This document shows positions 1-6,415 of a stretch of 8,084 bases of DNA, in pieces. The notes below the pieces were generated by a model that did not search any database, was not told where the DNA came from, and saw only the letters and a program-made list of their open reading frames with translations. Numbering within the stretch: the first letter of the stretch is position 1; each line of letters starts with the position of its first letter. The translations under genes and the position numbers were made by a program. Source of the DNA: an uncultured Selenomonadaceae bacterium (GTDB taxonomy: Bacteria > Bacillota > Negativicutes > Selenomonadales > Selenomonadaceae); NCBI GenBank assembly GCA_937902665.1, contig CALELM010000103.1:1-8084 (forward strand), written 5' to 3'.

Positions 1-92
1 AGGAGAAACTGCAGCCAAGCATGGTTGCGAGGATTACGCAGATGACGGTGGAGGAGGTAACGGCACTTGGCAAGCAGGCAGGGGTGCTATAG
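1..92 (+). CDS. C-terminal end of a protein cut by the window edge (possibly Rpn-family nuclease/transposase tail)
   Basis: Only the last 29 codons are visible, in the frame starting at base 3 and ending at TAG 90-92. The tail contains ARITQMTVEEVTAL, a short helix-turn-helix-like ending. Proteins of the Rpn/PD-(D/E)XK putative transposase family often end in a similar way (an I-A-x-I-T-G-L-S-x-E-E-I-x-x-L pattern), so that family is a guess from the tail alone, with no catalytic region in view. A strong intrinsic terminator follows 17 bases after the stop, which supports this being a genuine gene end. Confidence 0.5.
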   Translation, partial: EKLQPSMVARITQMTVEEVTALGKQAGVL

Positions 93-108
93 AAGGATAG
101 GTGATTTG

Positions 109-135
109 ACCGCTGGCGAAAGCTGGCGGTTTTTT
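109..135 (+). terminator. Rho-independent terminator
   Basis: Bases 109-130 fold into a 9-bp stem (ACCGCTGGC against GCTGGCGGT, with two G-T wobbles in the middle) closed by a GAAA tetraloop. It runs directly into a six-T tract at 130-135. It lies just downstream of the stop at 90-92 and serves the plus-strand gene that enters the window from the left. On the minus strand the stem is not followed by T residues, so it is probably one-directional. Confidence 0.88.
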
Positions 136-197
136 GTATGCTGTAAAATTTTAATGAATGACATCAGGCGGATGGAGAATCTTATGCAGGGTTCTCC

Positions 198-764
198 TTA
201 GTGCAGGATTTGTTTTGTTTTTGGTATCTCAAGCGGAATGGATTGGACGGCGATTGCTTTTTTGCGCATTTCGGCAGGGGAGCAGGTACTCCAGATGGAC
301 TGTACTTTTTGGGAGAAGGTCTTTGCATCAAAAGGGTGCCTTGCCTGTTTTAGGGCATGTTTTTTGAGAATATCGTGGAATTTCTGCTGGAGCGTGACCT
401 GTCGCATGGAAAGAAGGATTTGCAATCTTGTATCGACAAGGTAAAGGTGAAGGACAGGATTGCTCATGGATTTTTCTGTGGGAAATTGGCTGGCGGGCAG
501 GAGGTGCACGCCAAGGGGAGCATCGCCCCAGCCTTCCTTGAAGATGCCGTCTATTTGATAGAGCAGGAAGAGAAGCCCGTCCTGCTCGTAGAGGGCAAGC
601 TCCATTTTTCCTGTTCGGAAGGCTTCTGTGGCGATGATGTCAGTATGGGAAAGCTGAAGGAGGAACATGCTGCCGTTGCTGTCTGCTTGGACTAAGGCAC
701 CATCTCCTGCTGTTTGGATAGGCAATGGGAATTTTTCTCCGATTTCAAAGTTTGTATATGACAT
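198..764 (-). CDS. Hypothetical cytoplasmic protein, 188 aa
   Basis: I do not recognise this protein. The reading frame runs further upstream to base 863, but ATG at 764 is preferred: it has GAGG eight bases upstream, and the predicted promoter (-10 at 835-840) would start RNA near base 828, downstream of the upstream ATGs. The product begins MSYTNFEIGEKFPLP. It has no signal peptide or membrane segment. Residues 1-120 look like mixed alternating beta strands (for example GSMFLLQLSH and GLLFLLYQIDGI), and residues 121-188 look helical and basic. The overlapping plus-strand frames have no credible start context and are shadows. The gene stands alone, divergent from the exported-protein/PepSY/metA cluster, with no visible partner. 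Confidence that it is a real gene is good; function is unknown. Confidence 0.72.
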   Translation of the reverse strand: MSYTNFEIGEKFPLPIQTAGDGALVQADSNGSMFLLQLSHTDIIATEAFRTGKMELALYEQDGLLFLLYQIDGIFKEGWGDAPLGVHLLPASQFPTEKSMSNPVLHLYLVDTRLQILLSMRQVTLQQKFHDILKKHALKQARHPFDAKTFSQKVQSIWSTCSPAEMRKKAIAVQSIPLEIPKTKQILH

Positions 765-834
765 AGTGGCTGCCTCGATTCTTGTGAAAAGATTTCCGCC
801 TCGCAATCTTTTTGCAGGAATGCGGATCATTTTC

Positions 835-843
835 ATTGTAGCA
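835..843 (-). promoter_or_regulatory. Extended -10 promoter for the minus-strand gene at 198-764
   Basis: Read on the minus strand this is TGC followed by TACAAT, an extended -10 element (TGn plus a 5/6 match to TATAAT). No strong -35 is present at 16-18 bases; ATGCAA at 17 bases matches weakly. The predicted start is near base 828, giving a leader of about 64 bases before ATG 764. This placement rules out the upstream in-frame ATGs as starts. Confidence 0.5.
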
Positions 844-888
844 TAGGCGTGGAAATTTTGCATTTCGTATGAATGTTCGCAAAATTGG

Positions 889-917
889 TTGATAAATAGA
901 GGGGTTTAGGGTAAAAT
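889..917 (+). promoter_or_regulatory. Sigma-70/SigA-type promoter for the exported protein-PepSY-metA cluster
   Basis: TTGATA (889-894) and TAAAAT (912-917) are separated by exactly 17 bases and match the housekeeping consensus in 4/6 and 5/6 positions. RNA would start near 924, about 30 bases before the GTG start at 954, so there is no room for a riboswitch in the leader. It is the only strong plus-strand promoter seen before metA. Confidence 0.72.
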
Positions 918-953
918 GAGAGAGAGATTATTTGACTGTAAGAGGTGAGAACT

Positions 954-1829
954 GTGAAAAAAGGGAATTCGCTGTTTATTTGCATGTTTTCTTTGCTCTG
1001 TCTTGTGCTGTCTTGGCAATGCCAAACTGTGCAGGCAGAAGGATGGATATGGATCAGTTCGGATGATAAGTATGGCAAGCTTTATGATCCGGCATCTGTA
1101 CAGGTGGTACGAAGCATTCGCACCAAGGATGGAACGAGGAGCGTTCCAACGGAGCTTCAGGCATGGACAAAGACGGAGTACAATGCAGCAGGAGCGGCTG
1201 AGACGATAAGCAACTATGGCATACAGTCGCAGCTGCCGGATGCGTCAAGGCTGGCATATAGTCTGGCACTTGTCCAGATCAATCCGCAGAACCGCACGAT
1301 GCAGTACATAAAAGAAAATTTTTATGATGCGGAGGGCAATGTTATTTGGTCAAAGGCTGATGGACGTGTAAAGGAGATTAATTCGCAGGAATTTGACGAG
1401 GATTATTATGCAATGATCGTGGATGTTGTATTTCGTCAAGGGGAATATGCGAGATGCAAGGCTGAGGATCGCTGGAAGACACTTTGGACAGCTCCGGTAG
1501 GAGATCTTGTCAAGTCTGCAAGCGCAGATACGAGCACGATGCGCAAAAAAGGAGAAAATCTTATTTTTTGGGAATGGGACGAAAGCAAGGACATGGCAGG
1601 CAAGGTGGTTGAGGTTACGTTCCTGAAACGGGCAGTCAATATTGTCAATGGCACGGAAAAGGTGGTTGAGGCAAAACGCTGGACATCGCAGAATGGTTGG
1701 ACCGATGTGCAACTGGATGGCATGTATCGCGTGATTCCTCCCAATACGCCGGAATATAGCGGACTGACTGTTCTTCGAGCTTTTGCGCAAGGGTACTCGA
1801 CTTGGGTGAATCGTTACAGTTTCAACTGA
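954..1829 (+). CDS. Exported protein of unknown function, 291 aa (surface-adhesin E-like pattern, tentative)
   Basis: The start is taken as GTG 954 because the AGAGGTGAG Shine-Dalgarno at 941-949 is correctly spaced for it; a GTG at 945 lies inside that site. The product begins MKKGNSLF and has a signal peptide of about 28 residues with a likely cleavage after VQA, before EGWIW. The mature chain starts with a W-I-W-I-S-S-D-D-K-Y-G-K-L-Y-D-P pattern. Later stretches include AWTKTEYN (around residue 90) and ENFYDAEGNVIW (around residue 125). This layout recalls small surface-adhesin-E-like domains in which a Trp/Tyr/Asp-rich start is followed by a tracked tyrosine/aspartate strand, but this is a weak resemblance, not an assignment. 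The second half has further strands and no recognised motif. It is first in a tight cluster with two PepSY proteins (24-base gap), suggesting a shared envelope role. Confidence 0.85.
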   Translation: MKKGNSLFICMFSLLCLVLSWQCQTVQAEGWIWISSDDKYGKLYDPASVQVVRSIRTKDGTRSVPTELQAWTKTEYNAAGAAETISNYGIQSQLPDASRLAYSLALVQINPQNRTMQYIKENFYDAEGNVIWSKADGRVKEINSQEFDEDYYAMIVDVVFRQGEYARCKAEDRWKTLWTAPVGDLVKSASADTSTMRKKGENLIFWEWDESKDMAGKVVEVTFLKRAVNIVNGTEKVVEAKRWTSQNGWTDVQLDGMYRVIPPNTPEYSGLTVLRAFAQGYSTWVNRYSFN

Positions 1830-1853
1830 TGACGGGAAGCTAGGAGGATTTTG

Positions 1854-2504
1854 ATGTCGAAGAAGGCAATGATAGGTACGATAGCTGCTTTTCTTGTTGG
1901 GATTTGCGTTGCGCTTTGTGCTTGCTTTTTGTTCATGAAGCCATCTGGCAATGTGGTTCCTTCGCCTGCTGGCAGCACTGCGCAGCAGATGCCGCAGAAT
2001 AATCAAGAGAATAAGGAATCAAATCCTGCTCCTGTTGCAAAACAGGAAAATGCAGGCAGCCGCATGGCATCTATTGATTTGCAGAAGGCCAAGGAAATTG
2101 CGTTTCAGCATGCAGGAGTTCAGGAAGGTGTGGCTCAGATCTTGGAAATGAAGCCGGATGCAGAGGATGGGCGGAGCGTATTTGAGATTAAGTTCATGGC
2201 GGATGGCAACCAGTACAAGTATGATATCCTGCAGACCGAGGGAAGCATTTATTCCTATGAGTACGAGCATGAAAGCTGGATAGCTCCTTCCATAAGCGGT
2301 ATCAGCTTGGAAGAAGCAAAAGTGCAGGTACTTCAGCATGCGGGGGTGGATGCCGTTGCCGTGCAGTTCTCCAAGATGAAAACCGACTATGATGATGGTG
2401 TCAAGCTTTATGAATTGGATTTTTTTGCGGGGAAGAATCTTTATGAGTACGAGATTGCGTCTTCCGGCATTATCAAGAAATGCAAGGTGAAGTTCTGTCC
2501 GTGA
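1854..2504 (+). CDS. Membrane-anchored or exported protein with two PepSY-like domains, 216 aa
   Basis: ATG 1854 sits six bases after a perfect AGGAGG (1842-1847); the TTG at 1851 is too close to that site. Residues 6-28 are a hydrophobic segment (signal anchor or signal peptide) rich in Ala, Cys and Leu; no classical lipobox is evident. Residues 31-70 form a Pro/Gln/Asn-rich linker. Two PepSY-like repeats follow, at about 73-142 and 149-214. Each has the pattern A-x-x-I-A/V-x-x-H-A-G-V, then D-x-x-D-G-x-x-x-Y/F-E, then Y-x-Y-x-I-x-x-x-G-I-I/S. PepSY domains are known mainly as extracytoplasmic modules linked to protease inhibition or peptide binding. The neighbour at 2550-3110 is a paralogue with the same domain order. 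The specific target is unknown. Confidence 0.87.
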   Translation: MSKKAMIGTIAAFLVGICVALCACFLFMKPSGNVVPSPAGSTAQQMPQNNQENKESNPAPVAKQENAGSRMASIDLQKAKEIAFQHAGVQEGVAQILEMKPDAEDGRSVFEIKFMADGNQYKYDILQTEGSIYSYEYEHESWIAPSISGISLEEAKVQVLQHAGVDAVAVQFSKMKTDYDDGVKLYELDFFAGKNLYEYEIASSGIIKKCKVKFCP

Positions 2505-2549
2505 CAGTGATTGTGGAAGCGGAATTTTTGGATTTTGGGAGGCTTTGCT

Positions 2550-3110
2550 ATGAAAAACTTGAAAAAGAAGTTAATGCTTGCTGTGGCTTTGGGTGCCTTG
2601 CTTGCGGCTCCGTTTGGTGGAGCGGAGGGGACGGCAGATTTTTCATTGGGGATGCGTGTTGCAGCAGCACAGGCAGTTGATTTGCAATCAGCAAAGGAGA
2701 TAGCGCTTCGTCATGCAGGCGTTTCCGAAGGGGAGGCGCATGTTTATAAGCTGCATCCTGATTACGAGGATGGGCGAGGCGTTTTCGAGGTGGAGTTTAC
2801 AGTCAATCAGTGCGAGTACGAGTATGAGATTTTGCAGTCGGATGGAAGTATTTACAAGTACAGCTACGAACAAAAGGATTGGAGCGCGCTTCAGGGAACT
2901 CGGCGAGTGAGCATGGAGGAGGCAAGGGATATTGCTGTAGGTCATGCAGGATTTTCGACCGATGAGGTGCGAATCTATAAGCTTAAGCCGGACTATGAGG
3001 ATGGGATAGAGGTTTACGAGGTTTCCTTCATGGCAGGAAATCGATCCTTCAAGTATGAGGTGGCTGCTTCCGGAGCAATCAAGGAATACAAGGTACGGTT
3101 TGGCTGGTAA
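2550..3110 (+). CDS. Secreted protein with two PepSY-like domains, 186 aa
   Basis: ATG 2550 is chosen for GGGAGG at 2537-2542 with seven-base spacing; the frame is open further upstream but without a ribosome site. The N-terminus MKNLKKKLMLAVALGALLAA is a clear signal peptide, with cleavage probably near AQA, before VDLQ (residue 42/43). PepSY-like domains span about 43-111 and 119-184. Key shared features are the HAGV/HAGF helix end, the acidic DYEDG turn, the YEYEI or FKYEV strand and a Gly-Ser/Ala-Ile turn. Domain 1 resembles domain 1 of the upstream protein and domain 2 resembles its domain 2, so the two genes arose by duplication of an already two-domain unit. The charged repeats and lack of a lipobox suggest a soluble periplasmic protein. 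It precedes metA by only 21 bases. Confidence 0.88.
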   Translation: MKNLKKKLMLAVALGALLAAPFGGAEGTADFSLGMRVAAAQAVDLQSAKEIALRHAGVSEGEAHVYKLHPDYEDGRGVFEVEFTVNQCEYEYEILQSDGSIYKYSYEQKDWSALQGTRRVSMEEARDIAVGHAGFSTDEVRIYKLKPDYEDGIEVYEVSFMAGNRSFKYEVAASGAIKEYKVRFGW

Positions 3111-3131
3111 TATTTTTGAAGGGGGCATTTC

Positions 3132-4064
3132 ATGCCAATCAAGATACCGAATCATCTTCCGGCGACGCAGGTGCTGGAGGGCGAAAATATTTTTGTGATG
3201 GATGCGGAACGGGCGTATGCGCAGGACATTCGTCCGCTTCGCATTTTGATATTGAATCTGATGCCGAACAAGTCCGTGACGGAAACGCAGCTTTTGCGGC
3301 TCTTGGGCAACACTCCACTGCAGGTGGAGGTTGATTTCATTTATACGGAATCCTACAAGCCATCACATACGGCAGAGGATTACTTGACGGAGTTTTATGG
3401 CACGTTTGCAGAGGTGCGGCATAGGAAGTATGATGGGCTGATTATTACGGGAGCGCCCGTGGAAAGCATGGATTTCGAGGAAGTCGCCTATTGGGATGAG
3501 ATTTCCGAGATTATGGAGTGGAGCAAGGCGCATGTCTATTCTACTTTCCATATTTGCTGGGGAGCGCAGGCAGGACTTTACTATCATTACGGAGTGCCGA
3601 AGCATGCTGTACCGCAGAAGGTTTTCGGTATTTACAAGCATCATCTCTGCGTTGCGCATGAGAGATTGTTTCGGGGGTTTGATGATGAGTTTTTCGTTCC
3701 GCATTCCCGTCATACGGAGAGCCGCAGGGAAGATATCCTGAAGGTGCCTGAGCTTACGCTTCTTTCCGAAGGGGATGCGGGGGTTTATATTATTGCAAAT
3801 TTGGAGAAAAGGCAATTTTTTATTACAGGCCATGCGGAGTACGATCCCACGACGCTCAAGGCAGAGTACGAGCGTGATCTTCAGGCAGGCTTGCACCCGA
3901 AGGTACCTCGCAATTATTATCCAAACGATGATCCGTCCAAGCCTCCCATCGTGCGGTGGCGTTCCGTTGCGCATTTGCTGTTTGCGAACTGGCTGAATTA
4001 TTACGTTTATCAGGAAACCCCTTACGAGCTGGATGAGCTTCATAAGGAACGAGGGTATGAATGA
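3132..4064 (+). CDS. metA: Homoserine O-acyltransferase (MetA family), probably acetyl-CoA dependent, 310 aa
   Basis: This is a full-length MetA-family protein, close to the 309 residues of the E. coli enzyme. It acylates the hydroxyl of L-homoserine, the first committed step of methionine synthesis, in the cytoplasm. Visible family landmarks are LNLMPNKSVTETQ with Lys47, the nucleophile Cys142 in STFHICWGAQAG, and His234/Glu236 in ITGHAEYD (His235/Glu237 in E. coli numbering). Residue 111, the known acyl-donor switch, is Glu (in TGAPVESMDF); Glu here is associated with acetyl-CoA and Gly with succinyl-CoA, so EC 2.3.1.31 rather than 2.3.1.46 is predicted. The start ATG follows GAAGGGGG (3118-3125). 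The gene has no promoter or SAM riboswitch of its own and is probably read from the promoter at 889-917. Downstream metB/metY genes are not in this window. Confidence 0.96.
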   Translation: MPIKIPNHLPATQVLEGENIFVMDAERAYAQDIRPLRILILNLMPNKSVTETQLLRLLGNTPLQVEVDFIYTESYKPSHTAEDYLTEFYGTFAEVRHRKYDGLIITGAPVESMDFEEVAYWDEISEIMEWSKAHVYSTFHICWGAQAGLYYHYGVPKHAVPQKVFGIYKHHLCVAHERLFRGFDDEFFVPHSRHTESRREDILKVPELTLLSEGDAGVYIIANLEKRQFFITGHAEYDPTTLKAEYERDLQAGLHPKVPRNYYPNDDPSKPPIVRWRSVAHLLFANWLNYYVYQETPYELDELHKERGYE

Positions 4065-4112
4065 GCAGGCAGTTGCTATTACAACTTATTTGAAGAAGGA
4101 GCATGTGAAAAA

Positions 4113-5570
4113 ATGATGATTTCAAAGAAAAAAGCGTTATTGCTTGCTATAGGATGCGGGATGCCCGTGTTAAGTTGCGGCGGTACAGATTTTTAAGCCG
4201 CATTGGACAGCTGACACAAAGGATGGCGATGTGGTATTAAAAATCACTGGTGCAGAGGTAACGGATGTTGCCAACCAGCGAGTGCTGGCTCAAATCCATG
4301 ACAATGAAGGCGCAAATTTTGTCGGTCCAACGATTACTTTGTACAACAAGACTGGAAATGGCACGATGGTGGTTGATGGGCTTATCACCAAGGCACTGGC
4401 AAAGGATACCGCTATTGTTCGGTATAACGAAGCTAAGATGTCCCCTTCTTCAACAGCTTGCTGTAAGTGGGGGAAGCCAAATTTTAACAAGCGGTGAGCA
4501 TATCTCCCGCTTCGTTGAAACGCAAATTGGAGGGAAAATGCTTATGGCATTTTCTTAAACAATGGCGTTATAAGAATGCGGAGTTTGTTTATGGTGCGGG
4601 CAATAAGACATTGACATTGCATATTCCCAATGACGAGGTACAGGTGGATGAGGAAGGAAAGTCTCCAGCAGAGACGAAGGCAGCAGCAGTGGCTTTTGTT
4701 AAAGCGGGAACGGATTTCCTGCTTAACCAAGGCTTGCATCAAGCAAAGCGTGCAGCAGAGGAGGACAAGGGGGATTTCGTTCCCTTTGCGGCAGTTGGCG
4801 GTGAAAGCATGCGCCATGATACCGGCTCGTATGTTGACCTGAAGGGCTGGCATGGTGCGCTTGGTGTTGCTCGGACGATGGGGGATAACACGTTCATGAT
4901 TGCCGGAGAATACGGCAACGGCAATTACGATAGTTATCTGGATGGCATGTATGGCTCGCATGGCACAGGCAATGTAAAGACGTATGGTTTGGCGGTGGCT
5001 AGTGAGTGGCAGAGAGAGAATGGCATTCATACGGATGCTTCCCTGCGGATAGGCAAGGCAGAAACAAATTATGCTTCCAATCTTAATGATTACTGGGTAA
5101 ATTGTGATGACAATTATATGTTTTATGGGGTGACGTTAGGTATTGGAAAGGAATTTGCGCAAAAGAACAATGATTCGATAGACGTTTATGGGCGGTATTA
5201 CTATACGCATACCAATAGCTCCAGCAATAACTTGACGCATCGAGTCAATATGACCTATGATGCAGTGGATTCTCATCGGCTTCGGATTGGATGCCGCTAC
5301 AAGAAGGTTTTCAGCAAGCAGAATTCTTTCTTTGCTGGTGTGGCTTGGGAACATGAGTTTGGTGGGACAGTAGATTCACAGGCTCATTTTAAGGGACTGA
5401 CCTTGAGTGCACCAGCACCAGCGCTTCGTGGATCGAGTGGCTTATTGGAGCTGGGTGTCAGCATGCTGCCCGATGAGGGAAATCACTTGGGGGCGGACAT
5501 CAATATCAATGCATGGGCGGGCAAGCAACGTGGTATTGCTGGTTCCGTTGGAATTCATTGGTCTTTTTGA
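4113..5570 (+). pseudogene. Small autotransporter-like outer-membrane protein, frame-disrupted N-terminal part, intact beta-barrel
   Basis: GAAGGAG (4095-4101) precedes ATG 4113, which opens a signal-peptide-like start (MMISKKKALLLAIGCG) that stops at TAA 4194-4196. Allowing one extra T in the run 4190-4194 continues the frame as TDFKPHWTADTKDGD and on to about 4440. Reading then shifts near 4441-4460 (extra base) to AVSGGSQILTSGEHISRF, near 4530 (missing base) to ENAYGIFLNNGVI, and near 4570 (missing base) to KNAEFVYGAGNKTLTLHIP. The final frame is open from there to 5570. The last 260 residues are a barrel of the autotransporter beta-domain type: FAAVGGESMRHDTGSYVD, strands with alternating aromatics, AVDSHRLRIG, and a final Phe (VGIHWSF), the usual outer-membrane assembly signal. 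The passenger is only about 150 residues. The open frame beginning at 4494 has no ribosome site. Whether the shifts are real decay or sequence error cannot be decided here. Confidence 0.75.
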
Positions 5571-5683
5571 TAGCGGGATTTTTGCTTGATTTGCTGAGAT
5601 GTTTTCCATCGTGATGAAAGTCTTCATCAAAAATTCATGTGAACCCGTTAAAATGAAGGATGGCGAGGAAGGAGGCGTTTGTT

Positions 5684-6292
5684 TTGTGGAAGAAGAAGGC
5701 GGTTCTTGGCATAGCTTTGGGAGCAGCAATCGCTTTTGGGATGGCAGAGGGAGAGGCCAGCCCTTTTGTTTCGGAGAAGGTTTACCAATGGGTGCAGTCT
5801 ACATCACGGGCAAGCTATTATTTCAATAAGCAGCAGATTAAGTATGGGGTGGACGAGGACGGTTTTATCGACTTCAACCGACTGATAGTTCCCGTGCTGA
5901 AGGTCTATGATTCCGTGCAGATTGAGGATGTTGTTGTAAAAAGACGCTGGAAAATGATGCCGCTGGATGGCTACGATAATTTGGCAGGAGCGGCGGAGTA
6001 TCTGGATTTTAATCTTGCGGACAAGACGGTCGTGGTCACGATGCATAATGACTTGGATGCAGGGTGGAATTCCTTGAACAGCGAGGCGTGTGATACTTGC
6101 TTGAAGCTGGGGGACTTCAGCGAGGAGGATGTTGATGGCAAGTTCTACAGGGCAATCGTAGAATATGCCTCCTCCCATGAAGATGAAGTCTTTTCCCATA
6201 CGAGCGGAGAGTTGAAAGATGAGGACAAGGATAAGGCAAAGGCATTGAAAAAAGAATCGGATGAGCCGATTTTGAAGCTGAACAAAAATTGA
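5684..6292 (+). CDS. Exported protein of unknown function, 202 aa, TTG start
   Basis: The start is taken as TTG 5684, with a perfect AAGGAGG at 5669-5675 and eight-base spacing. An in-frame ATG at 5660 lies before that site and has only an AAGG directly against it. The product begins MWKKKAVLGIALGAAIAFGMAEGEA, a signal peptide probably cleaved after GEA (residue 26). I do not recognise the mature domain. It contains a stretch around VYDSVQIEDVVVKRRW (residues 74-89), a long acidic middle, and a CDTC pair at residues 136-139 which could form a disulfide. The C-terminal 30 residues are highly charged (DEDKDKAKALKKES) and probably disordered. It follows the broken autotransporter by 113 bases with no clear promoter or terminator between, so read-through or a weak local promoter is possible. 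A strong terminator lies downstream. Confidence 0.82.
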   Translation: MWKKKAVLGIALGAAIAFGMAEGEASPFVSEKVYQWVQSTSRASYYFNKQQIKYGVDEDGFIDFNRLIVPVLKVYDSVQIEDVVVKRRWKMMPLDGYDNLAGAAEYLDFNLADKTVVVTMHNDLDAGWNSLNSEACDTCLKLGDFSEEDVDGKFYRAIVEYASSHEDEVFSHTSGELKDEDKDKAKALKKESDEPILKLNKN

Positions 6293-6369
6293 ATTACCGG
6301 ATATGGGAAGAAAAAAGGACTGCGGAAAAATGACAATGTCATTGAGTTAAGGTAATTTATGGCATAACA

Positions 6370-6409
6370 AAAACCACTACTTCAAAAAATAGGATGAGGT
6401 AGTGGTTTT
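6370..6409. terminator. Bidirectional intrinsic terminator between convergent genes
   Basis: AAAACCACTAC (6370-6380) and GTAGTGGTTTT (6399-6409) form a perfect 11-bp stem around an 18-base loop. On the plus strand the stem ends in TTTT followed by GTTTATT. On the minus strand it ends in a run of T residues followed by GTTA. It lies between the stop of the exported protein (6292) and the stop of the kinase gene (6416) and can serve both. Confidence 0.85.
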
Positions 6410-6415
6410 GTTTAT

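Noticed and set aside
174..197. 6-bp inverted repeat GGAGAA-N12-TTCTCC right after the stop of the minus-strand gene
   Set aside because: There is no T-run after it on the minus strand, and the stem is short. It is not supported as a terminator.
357..695. Plus-strand 112-residue frame inside the minus-strand gene at 198-764
   Set aside because: It lacks a ribosome site, and the minus-strand gene has both promoter and ribosome site, so this is a shadow.
924..953. SAM or T-box riboswitch in the leader of the metA-containing transcript
   Set aside because: The leader between the predicted start and GTG 954 is only about 30 bases, and gaps between later genes are 21-45 bases. There is no room for such a structure.
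4494..5570. The long open frame from GTG 4494 as an independent gene
   Set aside because: There is no ribosome binding site before 4494, and its first 30 residues do not resemble a signal peptide. The barrel must follow a signal sequence, which is found upstream in other frames, so it is treated as part of the broken gene from 4113.
5612..5629. Hairpin TGATGAA-AGTC-TTCATCA between the autotransporter gene and the next gene
   Set aside because: It is followed by A residues, not T, on the plus strand, and has no T tract on the minus strand. No terminator function is supported; a chance hairpin is likely.
5649..5654. TAAAAT as a -10 for the gene at 5684
   Set aside because: No acceptable -35 lies at 16-18 bases and no TGn precedes it. 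Too weak to annotate.
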